From positions 13,798,653 to 13,862,652 of the forward strand of contig NC_037680.1 of NCBI RefSeq assembly GCF_003255815.1: a DNA stretch of 64,000 nucleotides, written 5' to 3'. Source of the DNA: Theropithecus gelada. Taxonomy: Eukaryota > Chordata > Mammalia > Primates > Cercopithecidae. Position numbers and translations under genes: made by a program. The notes under the pieces were generated by a model that worked only from the letters and a program-made list of their open reading frames with translations, did not search any database and was not told where the DNA came from. How positions within the stretch are numbered: position 1 is the first letter of the stretch; each line of letters starts with the position of its first letter. Positions 32,737-44,810 of the stretch are shown here, one piece after another.

Positions 32737-34224
32737 TTACCTTTAACTCCTGCAGTAGGAATTCTGGTAAACCAGTTTTTGCTTTAAACTCTTAGTTTAC
32801 TTTGTAGGAGTTGAATACCGTGCAAAGTAAATAGGTAAGACACTACAGCTAAAAAAGATCAGAGGCTATTGTAGAGTTAACGCCTAGCCACCACCACCAC
32901 ATTCCCTGACAATCATGTGGAAATAACAATGAAATTGCCAATCCCACCACCATTGCAAAAATATGCACACGTTCCCTAATCTGTACATTCCCCCCCTTTT
33001 TTTTTTTTTTTTTTTTTTGATCTTTTAAAATCTGATTTCACCTGTATAAAAATGGTGGCAGGTAGAAGCACACACAGGAAGCATTTAAGATGTGATTTGG
33101 TCTAGACTGGTAATCTCAAAGACAGCTTCAGATGTCCCACAGCCCTGGCAATAATCCATATCATAGGTTTTTCCAGACCACTAACCATTTTTAGGGGCGG
33201 ATACTACTTTTACCAACAAAGTGTTATTCTTTCTTGTGCCAATGTTAGCAGCTCCAGCAGTCCTTTCTTTGGGAATGATAGAGGTCGGTTCATAACATTC
33301 TGTCTGTTTATGCTACTTAATATTAGAAAACAGAATATGGCTTATGGTTTGAAGCTCTTGGTTTGCAAAGAACATGGATATATTGGATATGTGTTTGTGA
33401 TATAGAGTACAAGGTGTGTTTGCCATGGTGCCGCAGGTAATTAAAAATTATTAGATTGGCATCAGAGCTGGCAACAAAATAGGGATGTGAGCCTTTCCCA
33501 AGCTAGGAAAATGTTATCCTGATCCCACTAGGGAGGATCTTATGGCCTATAAATAGTGCGGAAACACAGGCCTCTGAGTAGAACCCACAGTTCCGGATTA
33601 GCTTGGGAAGAGTAAAGAAAGCATATCTGCAGCTACCTCAGGAAACAACTGAGTTGGATTCTCTACCTGTTATCAACAACAGAAAACATGCAAACTTAAG
33701 ACTTCAGCAGAAGCAAGACCCCTAATCCCAGCCCACTGCCTGCCCAACAGATAATATGTTATCGATAGTCTTCAAAAGCTAAGGGCATGAGTTCCGTCTT
33801 CTAGGGCCCAGTGAAGTGCTAGCACAAAGGCATTATATACCAGGTGGGATTCACAGCTGGCCCCTGGTTGCTTGGGATTCTACAAGCCTTTAATAGCTGG
33901 TGCTAAAAGAACCTGAGGCTCTTGCACACACATTCAGCCCATGACCTTCACCAGCTTGAGAAACAGATACAGCTGCCCCTTGAATCCACCCCCATATCCA
34001 CATATGCTCGGGCTACACAGTGCATATTTGTTCATTATTTTTCCCCTCAATGTCTCTACTTGTATTCATTTTGGTTTGATTTCACCCACATAAGAATACT
34101 GGAGGGCTGTAAAGAAAAGGCAGTAGGAACTTCTGAATCAGAAAGAAAAATGATAAATGTTTGTTCTTTGGGGGTTGGGGAAGAGGAAGCATTGAAATAG
34201 ATACATTAAGTAATTTTTAATTAA
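32737..34224. other. Intergenic, no recognised element
   Basis: Contains a T-run (32993-33019) and a TATA-like 'cctataaatagtgc' at 33547-33560 with no gene after it. It could be a decayed LTR promoter, but I cannot assign a family. Confidence 0.45.
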
Positions 34225-34467
34225 TTAATTATTTTTTGAGACAGAGTCTTGCCCTGTTGCCCAGGCTAGAATGCAATGGCTCAATCTCAGCTCACTGCAA
34301 CTTCTGCCTCCCAGGTTCAAGCGATCGTCTTGCCTCAGCCTCCCGAGTAGCTGAGACTACAGGTGCATGCCACCACACCTGGCTAATTTTTTGTATTTTT
34401 AGTAGAGACGGGGTTTTACCATGTTGTCCAGGCTGGTCTCAAACTCCTGACTTCAGGTGATCTAGCC
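34225..34467 (-). mobile_element. Alu, truncated
   Basis: Stops at 'caggtgatctagcca', so the consensus 5' end is missing. Confidence 0.9.
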
Positions 34468-34748
34468 AGACTAGCTCATTTCTGCAAGTAATAAACTAAT
34501 AATATCCTGTACTTCCTCTTCAAAGCATTTATCACAATGGTAATTACATAAGTAATTGGCCAATTAGTTGCTTACTGTTTTTCTACCTATCAGAATGTAA
34601 TCTTTAGGACAGGGAAAATGTCTAATGTAATAATTGCCACTTTTGATTTGGTTTATTCATCTGGATCTCTATGAGAAGCCAGAGAGGAGTGCCATCCTAT
34701 CTTACATGTGAAAATTTGATTGTTGTGAGTGAAGCTTGGAAATTATTT

Positions 34749-34973
34749 ATTTATTTAGAGATGGAGTCTTGCTCTTGTCACCCAGACTGGAGTGCAATGG
34801 CACGATCTCGGATCACTGCAACCTCTGCCTGCCCGGCTAATTTTTGTATTTTTAGTAGAGACGAGGTTTCTCCATGTTGGCCAGGCTGGTCTTAAAATTC
34901 CTGACCTTGTGATCCACCCGCCTCGGCCTCCCAAAGTACTGGGATTACAGGCGTGAGCCACCACACCCAGCCC
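34749..34973 (-). mobile_element. Alu with internal deletion
   Basis: The right-arm segment between 'caacctctgcc' and 'tgcccggctaat' is missing. 'tggaa(a/c)ctattta'-like repeats lie on both flanks. Confidence 0.9.
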
Positions 34974-35106
34974 TGGAACCTATTTAAATGCTGCTTCTCT
35001 TCCTTTTTATTTTTTGCGCACCCATGAACCTTATGTGGTAATTAACCTATTCTCCTACTGGTCTACAGGTGAGTGATGTTGCTCTGTATACTCTATCGTA
35101 TTTAGC

Positions 35107-35398
35107 TTTTTTTTGAGACAGAGTTTTGCTGTGTTGCCCAGGCTGGAGTGCAATGGCACGATTTCGGCTCACTGCAACCTCCACCTCCTGGTTTCAAGTG
35201 ATTCTCCTGCTACAGCCTCCTAAGTAGCTGGGATTACAGGCACCTGCCACCACGACTAGCTAATTTTTTGAATTTTTAGCAGAGATGGAGTTTCACCATG
35301 TTGGCCAGGCTGGTCTCAAAACTCCTGACCTTAGGTGATCCACCCACCTTGGCCTCCCAAAGTGCTGGGATTACAGGCGTGAGCCATCGCACCTGGCC
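35107..35398 (-). mobile_element. Alu
   Basis: Full-length; '(c/g)atatttagc'-type duplication on both sides. Confidence 0.93.
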
Positions 35399-35809
35399 AT
35401 ATTTAGCATTTTTTACACTTCTCACTTTTACTCAAGAAAAAGCAAGAACAGACAATAATATTTTTCCTTTACATGGTTTTTATACAACCAGCTTTGCAAC
35501 ATGTAAGTTATAAAGCCTTCTCTGGTAGTAAGCAGGTGCAGGCTTCTGTGAGACAGAAAATGTTTTATTTTTTTTTAAAGCATGATGTGATACTTTATAT
35601 TTCAAGGTGATGTTACCAATCCAGTTTCAGTAAGAAATGCCCTTTGATTTCTTTTGAATGACTACAGTTAAGAATTCAGTTTGTGGTAGATTTTTCTCTG
35701 TGCAAATTGAAATAGAACCTTAGTAGTGGGAAACTTTTGGCCTCAATGACACTAGTAACTCATTCATTTGGCAAAAAATACAAGACACTGAAAATAGAAA
35801 GAAGACTGA

Positions 35810-36051
35810 GGCTGGGCGTGGTGGGTCACACCTGTAATGGCAACACCTTGGGAGACCAAGGCAGGTGGATCAACTGAGGTCAGGAGTTTGAGACCAGCCT
35901 GGCCATCATGGTGAAACCTTGTTTCTACTGGAAAAAAAAAAAAAAAAAAAAATTTCCTGGTCATGGTGGTGCACGCCTGTAATCTCAGCTACTCCATTTC
36001 AAATAAATAAAAGAAAATTAATAAATAAAATAAATAAATAAATAAATAAAA
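35810..36051 (+). mobile_element. Alu, internally deleted, with AAAT microsatellite tail
   Basis: Left arm complete. The right arm jumps from 'aatctcagctact' to the tail 'ccatttcaaataaat', which has grown into an (AAAT)n tract at 36001-36050. Confidence 0.88.
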
Positions 36052-36076
36052 GATGATTGAGTAAAGCTATTGTTTC

Positions 36077-36387
36077 TTTTTTTTTTTTTTTTTTTTTTTT
36101 TTTTGAGACAGAGTCTACCTCTTGTCACCTAGGCTGGAGTGCAATGGTGCAATCTGGGCTCCCTGCAGCCTCTGCCTCCTGGGTTCAAGTGGTTCTCCTG
36201 TCTCAGCCTCCAGAGTAGCTAGGATTACAGGAACCTGCCACCAGACCTGGCAACTTTTTTGTATTTTTAGTAGAGACGGGGTTTTACCATTTTGGCCAGG
36301 CTGGTTTTGAACTCCTGACCTCAGGTGATCCACATGCCTTGGCCTCCCGAAGTGCTGGAATTACAGCATGAGCCACCGCGCCTAGCC
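36077..36387 (-). mobile_element. Alu with target-site duplication
   Basis: Near-identical 'aaagctat(t/c)gtttc' at 36063-36076 and 36388-36401. Confidence 0.94.
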
Positions 36388-36401
36388 AAAGCTATCGTTT
36401 C

Positions 36402-37667
36402 CAAACTCTCTTCTTGGGGAAGGGAGAAGCTATAAACCCAGAACTTTAAGTAACTATATAAAATAAAATGTTCACAGGATATAAATGACCATGAGAAACT
36501 GCGCTCTTCCCCGAAATGCGATGGAAGCCAGTACTGAGCAGGTATGTGACACACTGGCCAATGCTGTGAGTACACTGATGCCTGCCTGGCCAATGCCAGC
36601 TTCACATGTACAGAAGGGACCGCAAACTCAAATACTCACTATAGCCTGAGTGTAAGTAAATGAGTGAAGCTTAGTAGTGGGAGGGGCACTGGAGAATGCA
36701 CATGACCCTTTTACAACCTTTTGCAGGCCCAGTAAGAACATCAGGAGACCAGACAGTTCATGGGCTCTAGCGCAAGTGGGGTCAAAACATCTAAACATCC
36801 CACACTGCCAAGACCTGAAGAGAGTTAGAGGCCCTGTGTGAGGTAAACAGCTGCAGGGCCTCCACGGAGCAAACCAGAAACAGCACACAGTGATTGGTCA
36901 CAGAGGAAAACAGGGAGATTTCAAAGGTGGAAGGCCAGGGGCTTTATGGCAAGCCACATGGCATGGTTCCCCATCTTGTCCTGGGACCACCATGAACAAC
37001 CTCTCTGGCTTGGAAGACAAAAAGCAGGACTTTGAGAATGCACATTGGGGTCAAGCTGATGTGGTGAGGGTTCTTCCAACGGTCACAGAGACACCAACTG
37101 AAACCTGACCTTCCTCTTCAGCAGCTCTAGACCTGGTAACCAGCCTAAGATCCCAGACCCCTCAGAGAAGAGCTCATTGCAATGAAACCACTCATTGTGT
37201 ATCAAAGAAGCCCACAAAACCTTGGGACTCAGCTCATGGGGAGTCTTTTATCTCTAGAATTAAGGGGTTGCACTGGGAAGGAAAATAACAATACAAACCC
37301 TGCCATATTTTTCCTGCTGCACAGCAGTGAACAAACTTCTGTGGTAAGGGCCTGAGTGTAAAAAGTTGCTGTAGTTTGTGATTCAGGTCTATTTGAAAAA
37401 TAGCATTGATGCCACTTCCCTCAACAGGCCACCCCTCACCTCTCCTTTCCCTCTACAATAACCAGTACATGGCTCTTTCATTTTATCCAAGCCAAAGAAT
37501 TATGGTCACCTATTCATGTATCGATCTGTCTCACTGACTAGACTACAGGTTTTTTGAGGACAAAAATAGTATCTGTCAATCAATTGACCAACAGTTCAAT
37601 CCCAGAACCTAATCTATTGCCTGTCCCAAAAAGGCATTCAAATATTTTTTTAATAAGTGAAGAGAAA
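36402..37667. other. Intergenic, unassigned sequence
   Basis: 1.27 kb of moderate GC with a 72-codon open frame at 36890-37108 and an antisense 86-codon frame. Neither shows a recognisable domain. Confidence 0.45.
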
Positions 37668-37962
37668 GGCTGGTCGCGATGGCTCACACCTGTAATCCCA
37701 GCACTTTGGGAGGCCAAGGCAGGAGGATCACTTGAGTTCAGGAGTTCGAGACCAGCCTGGCCAACGTAGTGAAACCTCGTCTTTACTAAAAATACAAAAA
37801 TTAGACAGGTGTGGTAGCACACACCTGTAATCCCAGCTACTCAGGAGGCTGAGGCAGGAGAATCACTTGAACCTGGGGGGCGGAGCTTGCAGTGAGCTGA
37901 GATCACACCACAGTACTCCAGCCTGGGCAACAGAGCGAGCATCCGTCTGAAAAACAAAATAA
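37668..37962 (+). mobile_element. Alu with target-site duplication
   Basis: 'aataagtgaag' precedes (37652-37662) and follows the A-rich tail (from about 37964). Confidence 0.93.
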
Positions 37963-38221
37963 TAATAAGTGAAGGGAGAGAATTCCATGCAAGAGTGAAC
38001 CATGCAAGAAGCAGCATGGTGTGAACAAAAACAGAGTTGGCAAAGAGTATGCCCTGGTAGGTGAATAATAGTACTGTCGGTTTAGAGGACCCAAGTGGGA
38101 AAGAGAAGAAATGAATGTTGGAAAAGCAAGTTGGAGCCAGACTGTTGAGGATTTTGAATGGCTACAATTGTGTTCTTTGTTTTTGGAGGCACTACAGAGA
38201 CACTGAAGGTTTTTGGCTTTG

Positions 38222-38376
38222 TTTTTTTTTTTTTTTTTTTTTTTTTTTGAGATGGTGTCTTAGAGACGGGGTTTCACTGTGTTAGCCAGGATGGTCTCGA
38301 TCTCCTGACCTCGTGATCCGCCCGTCTCGGCCTCCCAAAGTGCTGGGATTACAGGCGTGAGCCACCGCGCCCGGCC
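38222..38376 (-). mobile_element. AluY, internally deleted
   Basis: The T tail and 'gagatggtgtct' jump directly to 'tagagacggggtttcactgt', so the right arm is lost; the left arm is near consensus. Confidence 0.9.
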
Positions 38377-38560
38377 TTTTTTTTTTTTTTTTTGAGACAG
38401 AGTGTCACTCTGTTGCCTAGGCTGGAGTGCAGTGGCAGAATCTCGGCTCACTGCAACCTCCACGTCCTGGGTTCAAGCAGTTCTCCTACCTCAGCCTCCT
38501 GAGTAGCTGGGATTACAGGTGCACACCACCATGCCCCGCTAATTTTTGTATTTTTAGTAG
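38377..38560 (-). mobile_element. Alu, truncated
   Basis: Right arm only, ends at 'tatttttagtag'; probably the host of the younger copy just before it. Confidence 0.88.
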
Positions 38561-38845
38561 GCCAAAATGAGGCAAGGGGCCCAGGCCTTCGTGTCCTCAG
38601 TGGAGCACCACTCCTGAAAAGGACACAGCTTTGGATAGTCTCAATTGCTAGGGAGAGAGAGTTCAAGAGTCCTGAAGATGGGACACCATGGTATCCGTTA
38701 CAGTGGAAATTAAAAGGATTTAAGACTAACACAAAACAACTGGAAAGTTGCTGTGACTGGTGTCATACAGGTAAAGGGAAGACTCTGGCTTCACTCTATG
38801 TGACAGAAGACAGAAGGGTGTGTTGATTCGAGAAGGGATATGTTC

Positions 38846-39130
38846 TTTTTTTGAGACGGAGTCTCTGTAGCCCAAGCTGAAGTGCAGTAGTGCAATCTTG
38901 GCTCACTGCAACCTCTACCTCCCTGGCTTAAGAGATTCTTGTGCCTCAGCCTTCCAAGCAGCTGGGACTACAGGCGCCTGCCATCATGCCTGGCTAATTT
39001 TTTCTATTTTAGTAGACACAAGGTTTTACCATGTTGCCCAGGGTGGTCTCGAATTCCTGAACTCAGGTGATCCGCTCCCCTTGGCCTCCCAAAGTGCTAA
39101 GATTACAGGCGTGAGCCACCATGCCCGGTC
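38846..39130 (-). mobile_element. Alu with target-site duplication
   Basis: 'gagaagggatatgttct' before and 'gagagggggtatgttct' after. Confidence 0.93.
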
Positions 39131-39237
39131 GAGAGGGGGTATGTTCTAATTGAATTTCATAGTATCAGACTTCAGGACTCAAGAATCTTCTCCATAATTT
39201 CTGACTGCTTTCCCTCCCAGAAAGCATAACATTTTCT

Positions 39238-39542
39238 TATTTTATTTTATTTTATTATTTGAGATAGAGTCTCAGTCTGTCGCCCAGGCTGGAGTGCAGT
39301 GGCAGGATTTCAGCTCACTACAGCCTCCACCTCCTGAGTTCAAGCGATTCTCTTCCCTCAATCTCCCAAGTAGCTGGGATTACAGACATGTGCCATCACG
39401 CCCGGCTAATTTTTGTACTTTTAGTAGAGATGGTGTTTCACAATGTTGGCCAGGCTGGTCTCAAACTCCTGACCTCAAGTGATCTGCCAGCCTCGACCTC
39501 CCAAAGTACTGGGATTATAGTTGTGAGCCACCGTGTCTGGCC
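39238..39542 (-). mobile_element. Alu
   Basis: (TTTTA)n tail; full-length. Confidence 0.93.
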
Positions 39543-39545
39543 ACG

Positions 39546-39866
39546 TTTTATTTTTATTTATTTATTTGTTTATTTATTATTTTGAGACGGAGTTTCACTC
39601 TTGTCACCCAGGCTGGAGTACAATGATGGGATCTTGGCTCACTGCCACCTCTTCCTTCCGGGTTCAAGTGATGCTCCTGCCTCAGCCTCCCAAGTAGCTG
39701 GGACTATAGGCGCCCACCAACATGCCCAGTTAATTTTTGCATTTTTAGTAGAGACAGGGTTTTGCCGTGTTAGCCAGGCTGGTCTTGAAATCCTACTTCG
39801 GGTGATCCGTCCGCCTCAGCCTCCCAAAGTGCTGGGATTACAGGCATTGAGCCACCACACCCGGCC
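39546..39866 (-). mobile_element. Alu
   Basis: (TTTA)n tail; full-length; same orientation as and abutting the preceding copy. Confidence 0.93.
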
Positions 39867-39989
39867 AACATTTTAAAACTCCATATTACTGACCTGTTTC
39901 CTGCCCACTCTGAGCCCTCCAGGCCACTGCCTCCCCTGAACCATTTTGTTTGTTTTTTTCTCCTTTCTGCATTTCTTTCCCTCCTCAAT

Positions 39990-40296
39990 TTATTTTATTT
40001 ATGTATGTATGTATTTATTTATTTATTTTTGAGACCAAGTCTCACTCTGCTCCCTAGGCTGGAGTACAGTGGTGTGATCTCAGCTCACTGTAACCTCCAC
40101 CTCCCGGATTCAAGTGATTCTCATGCTTCAGCCTCCCAAGTAGCTGGGACTACAGGCATGAGCCACCATGCCTGGCTAATTTTTATATTTTCAGTAGAAA
40201 TGCGCTTTCACCATATTTGCCAGGCTGGCCTTGAACTCCTGACCTCAGGTGATCCACCTGTCTCAGCCTCCCAAAGTGAGCCACCGCGCCCATCCC
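39990..40296 (-). mobile_element. Alu
   Basis: (TTTA/TGTA)n tail; small deletion near the consensus 5' end. Confidence 0.92.
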
Positions 40297-40774
40297 CCAA
40301 CCAATTTAGATTCTATGTTCCATCACATTGTTCGTTCCATTGCTAATCTCCTAAATTCCTTTTTCATTTGTTCTTTCTCCCACTGCCTAGCACCTCAAAC
40401 CCTGGATAAATACAAGTCTCCACTTTCTCCACGCCTGCCCTCAGGGATTAAGTGACCACTGAAGAAAATTACACAATTGGGCAAATTCAGGACCACCAAT
40501 TTTACAGCCCCTTCTGCACTTTCTGGTACACTGTTTCCCTAGTTCACTTGCCCTCCAACACTCAACATTACTTCAAACCTTGTTTCCTTGTACTCAAGGC
40601 ACCGATTTCCTTACTTCCCCCCTTACTCTCAGCAAATAACCTCTCCTTCAAAGGAAAAAAAAAAGTTAAAGCTTTCACATAAAATCTTCCTCAAATTATT
40701 GTTTTGAAATGTATAAGCATATTTATATCTGTTTTTTTAAAATAAACTTATTTATATCTGAAGATACTTTTTTT
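40297..40774. other. Intergenic, no recognised element
   Basis: Pyrimidine-rich, ~480 bases; possibly old L2 material similar in style to 42740 onward, not assigned. Confidence 0.4.
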
Positions 40775-40937
40775 GGCCAGGAGTGGTGACTCACGCCAGT
40801 AATCCCAGCACTCTGGGAGGCCGAAGTGGGTGGATTGCTTAAGCTCAGGAGTTTGAGACCAGCCTGGGCAACATGGTGAGACCCTGTCTCTACTAAAAAT
40901 ACAAAACAAAACAAAACAACAACAAAAAAACACAAAA
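40775..40937 (+). mobile_element. Left Alu monomer (FLAM-like)
   Basis: A single left arm followed by an (aaaac)n tail; no right arm. Confidence 0.85.
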
Positions 40938-41219
40938 ATACATAAATAAGTATTTTTTCTTTCCTCTGTCTGTTAAAATGGGAAGGGTATCTCTTCTATC
41001 CGCCTGTGTTCTGGATCCCACCCCAGATTGTTTAGAATGGTGGCAATTACAAGAAGCCAGATCCAACTCCCAGTAGCCTAACTAGTGAGGACAGTTATTA
41101 TCTCACAAAACAAGATGTATGGAGGCTGAGTAGTCCCAGGGTTGGTTCAGGAGCTCTGTGAGGCCATCATAGACACAAGTGCTTTCTAGTTCCATTCTGC
41201 CATTCTTAAAGCATAAGCA

Positions 41220-41507
41220 GCCGGGCGCAGTGGCTCACGCCTGTAATCCCAGCACTTTGGGAGGCTAAGGCGGGCGGATCACAAGGTCAGGAGATTGAGA
41301 CCATCCTGGCTAACACAGTGAAACCCCGTCTCTACTAAAAATACAAAAAATTAGCCAGGCGCGGTGGCGGGTGCCTGTAGTCCCAGCTACTCGGGAGGCT
41401 GAGGCAGGAGAATGGCGTGAACCCGGGAGGTGGAGCTTGCAGTGAGCTGAGATCTCACCACTGCACTCCAGCCTGGGCGACAGTGCAAGACTCCGTCCCA
41501 AAAAAAA
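41220..41507 (+). mobile_element. AluY with target-site duplication
   Basis: aaagcataagca precedes (41208-41219) and follows (from about 41506). Confidence 0.95.
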
Positions 41508-41604
41508 GCATAAGCAATGTCCTTCCTCATGGCCACAAGATGGCTGCAGCAGTACCAGGCATCATTTGCATATAACTACATCCAGCAAAGAAAGATTGTG
41601 CCCT

Positions 41605-41910
41605 CTTTTTTCCCTTTTTCTTTGAGACAGGCTCTCGCTCTGTCACTCAGGCTGGAGTGCCATGGTGTGAGCATGGCTCATTGCAACTTCAACTTCCTGG
41701 GCTCAAGCAATCCTTCCACCTCAGCCTCCTGAGTAGCTAGGACTACAGACACACACCACCACAACTGGCTAATTTTTTGTTTTATTTTTTTTTGTAGAGA
41801 CAGTCTCACTATGTTGCCCAGGCTAGTCTCAAATTCCTGGCCTCAAGCAATCCTTCCATCTCAGCCTCCCAACATGTTGGGATTATAGGCATGAGCCACT
41901 GTGCCCAATC
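41605..41910 (-). mobile_element. Alu (AluJ-like)
   Basis: Diverged full-length copy ending 'gagccactgtgcccaatc'. Confidence 0.9.
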
Positions 41911-42049
41911 TGTGCTTTCTTCTATATGTCTTTTATTAGGAAAGCGTTTCCTAGAAGTAGCCCCTCTCACCCCCTCCCCTTCCTACGAGGTTTTACTGGC
42001 TTCAAGGGGAGGTTGAAAAAGCCCAGTATCTAGCAGGTTGCTTTGTTCT

Positions 42050-42306
42050 TCTTGTTGTTGTTGTTTGAGACAGGGTCTCACTCTGTTGCCCAGGCTGGAG
42101 TGCAGTGGCGCAATCTCAGCTCACTGCAACCTCCACCTCCCGGGTTCAAGCGATTCTCATGCCTCAGCCTCCCAAGTAGCTGGGATTACAGGTGTGTGCC
42201 ACTATGCCTGGCTAATTTTTGTATTTTTAGTAGAGATGGGGTTTCACCATGTTGGCCAGGCTGGTCTCGAACTCCTGACCTCAAGTGATCCGCCCACCTC
42301 AGCCTG
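42050..42306 (-). mobile_element. Alu, truncated
   Basis: (GTT)n tail; stops at 'cgcccacctcagcctgg'. Confidence 0.92.
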
Positions 42307-42341
42307 GCAGTTTTGCCTCTCAGTAGAAAGTGAACTCTGTT

Positions 42342-42641
42342 GTCAGGCACAGTGGCTCATGCCTGTAATCCCGGCACTTTGGGAGGTCAAGGTGGGCGGA
42401 TCACGAGGTCAGGAGATTGAGACCATCCTGGCTAACACAGTGAAAACCCGTCTCTACTAAAAATACAAAAAAATTAGCCAGGCGTGGTGGCGGGCACCTG
42501 TAGTCCCAGCTACTCGGGAGGCTGAGGCAGGAGAATGGTGTAAACCCGGGAGGCGGAGCTTGCAGTGAGCCGAGATGGTGCCACTGCACTCCAGCCTGGG
42601 TGACAGAGCAAGACTCTGTTTCAAAAAAAAAAAAAAAAAAA
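42342..42641 (+). mobile_element. AluY with perfect target-site duplication
   Basis: 16-base repeats agaaagtgaactctgt at 42325-42340 and 42642-42657. Confidence 0.96.
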
Positions 42642-43576
42642 AGAAAGTGAACTCTGTCAGGAGGGAATAATAAAGGCATGGTAGAAGAATGACTGCTGGA
42701 TCGGCCATCAACAGAATGTGCTATGTACTCCATTTTCCCTCCCCTCTCCAGAGGGGCCTTCTGTCTTCTCATTTGTTTAATCTAAGACCAGCTCCTTTCC
42801 AGCAGCATTTAATTTTGTGCAAATCTCACCCATCTTTAAAAAGGTTGTCTTTCCCAATCCAAATTCCTGTCCAGCTAATGTTCCTTTCTTCCTCCTCGCC
42901 TTCACACTCACTGACTCTTTACCTCCCCCTACTTTTCAACCTTCTGCCATCTGGCTTCTGTACACAAGAACCATGAGAATTGCTCTTGCTAAGCTTAAAA
43001 TGACCTCTGTGTTACTAAAAACAATGGACATTTTTTAGTCTCTCATCTTAATTGACCCAACAGCAGCATTCCACACCACTGCTTCTCCTTTCTTAACACT
43101 CTTTCTACCCTTGGCTTCCTTGATATCACACACTCTCCCATTTTCCTCCACCACCCCACACTCTGCCTTTCCTGCTAAGTCTCTTTTACTGGTTTATACT
43201 TTTTAATACAATCCTATAAACGTTGGAGGCCCTAAGACCTCAATCATGCTCTTACCTCACTTTGCACCATCTCCCTACGTAATGGTATCGTTATCCTCCA
43301 GTGCCTCACTGATCCCCTGTATATAGAGAATTCTCAGTTTCCTATCTCTAGTTAATAACTGTTATCTGAGCTCCAAGACTAATAGCTATCTGCCTACTTA
43401 ACACTTCCATGTGAGTATCTCTCTAGAGGTACTCCAAACACACGTTTAATATTGAACTCACACCTTCACAAACAACCTCCCCACCATCCTGCGCTTCTTT
43501 CAGTGTTGCCTATCTCAGTACCATCTTCTTTACAATTTCTCAAGGCAGATACCCCAGATTTCTCTCTCTCTCTCTC

Positions 43577-43732
43577 TTTTCTTTAGAGACAGGGTCTCAC
43601 TCTGTCGCCCAAGCTGGAGTGCAGCAGTGCAGTCAGGGCTCACTGCAGCCTTAAACTCCTGGGTTCAAGCAATCCTCCTGCCTTGGCCTCCCAAAGTGCT
43701 TGGATTACAGGCATGAGCTACCACACCTGGCT
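43577..43732 (-). mobile_element. Short Alu with internal deletion
   Basis: About 155 bases joining right-arm 3' sequence to left-arm 5' sequence; preceded by a (TC)n run at 43559-43577. Confidence 0.88.
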
Positions 43733-43976
43733 GCAAAATCCCTTCTTGAGTACTTCTTCCTCAACCTCCACATGGAATCAACAAAATATATTGGGTCTGT
43801 CTCCAGAATATCAAAAGTATCCACTTCACTATCTCCCTCATGTTAATACATGAATAAGTGCCTCTTATCTGGTCTCTTCACATTCAGCCTTTCCACTTCA
43901 AATCCAATCTATTCAATTGCTATGCTACAATTTAAAAATGGAAGTCTGATATGTATCTGTTTAATTTTGTTTCTGT

Positions 43977-44271
43977 TTTTTTTTGTTTTTTTTGTTTTTT
44001 TTTGAGATGTAGTCTTGCTCTTTCACCCAGGCTGGAGGGCAGTGGCGCGATCTTGGCTCACTGCAATCTCCGCCTCCCATTCTCCTGCCTCAGCCTCCTG
44101 AGTGCTGGGATTACAGGCGTGCGCCACCATGCCCGGCTAATTTTTGTATTTTTAGTAGAGACAGGGTTTCACCATGTTGGTCAGGCTGGTCTCGAACTCC
44201 TGACCTCGTGATCTGCCCGCCTCGGCCTCCCGAAGTGCTGGGATTACAGCTGTGAGCCATTGTGCCTGGCC
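43977..44271 (-). mobile_element. Alu
   Basis: Full-length with a (GTTTTTTT)n tail; lacks a few bases at 'ctcctgagtgctggg'. Confidence 0.92.
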
Positions 44272-44810
44272 AGCTCTTCTGTTTAAAATTTTTCAATGGC
44301 TTCCTGTAATCCTTAGAAAAATGTCTTAAAATTTTTAACATGATTTTCAAGACTCTGTATCATCTGATCCTTGCCTAGCTTTCCAGTCTCACTTGTACCA
44401 CACTCCTCTTTCTATGTTATAGCCACACTGGGCATTTTTTAGTTCTGCAAGTGCACTGTGTTTGCTTGCTTCAGAACCTCACACTGCTGCTTGCTCCACG
44501 TGGAATGGCTTTCTCCTTCACCTACCTAGAGTTCCCCGACATGTCATTTCCTCACGAAGGCCCTTTCTGATTCCATTAGTCCGTATTCGGTCCCATCTTC
44601 ATACACTTCTGTAGCACTCTGAGTTACCCTTCTGTGACATTCATCATCACTAATAATCACTTAATCAATGTCTGTCTTCCTTACTAGACTGTACAGCCAC
44701 AAAGACAGGGCCTTTTTCTGACTCCCTCACCTCCTTATCAGCGCCAGGCACAATGCCTCGCTCATAATAGATGAGGGATAAACACTTGACAAATGAATAT
44801 AAAACTATGA

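Larger units (their letters stand above)
37975..38845 (-). mobile_element. L2 fragment, interrupted by Alus
   Basis: 'ggagccagactgttgaggat' and 'ttgaatggct' follow the reverse complement of L2. Two Alus (38222-38560) split it. Diverged; limits approximate. Confidence 0.45.
42740..44810 (+). mobile_element. Long L2 LINE remnant, interrupted by two Alus
   Basis: Sense-order L2 landmarks: the 'catgtgagtatctctctaga' and 'cttcaaatccaatctattca' region, 'caatggcttcctgtaatcct', 'atctgatccttgcctagctt', 'cacgtggaatggctttctcc', 'cgaaggccctttctgattcc', and the 3' end 'ggcacaatgcctcgctcata'. Alus at 43577 and 43977 break it. The 95-codon frame at 42689-42976 is not a gene. Confidence 0.75.

Noticed and set aside
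33547..33560. TATA-like sequence cctataaatagtgc as a gene promoter
   Set aside because: No exon, CpG island or open frame follows it; it could be chance or a decayed LTR.
36890..37108. 72-codon open frame in the intergenic region
   Set aside because: No similarity, no flanking splice signals and no conserved composition that I can judge.
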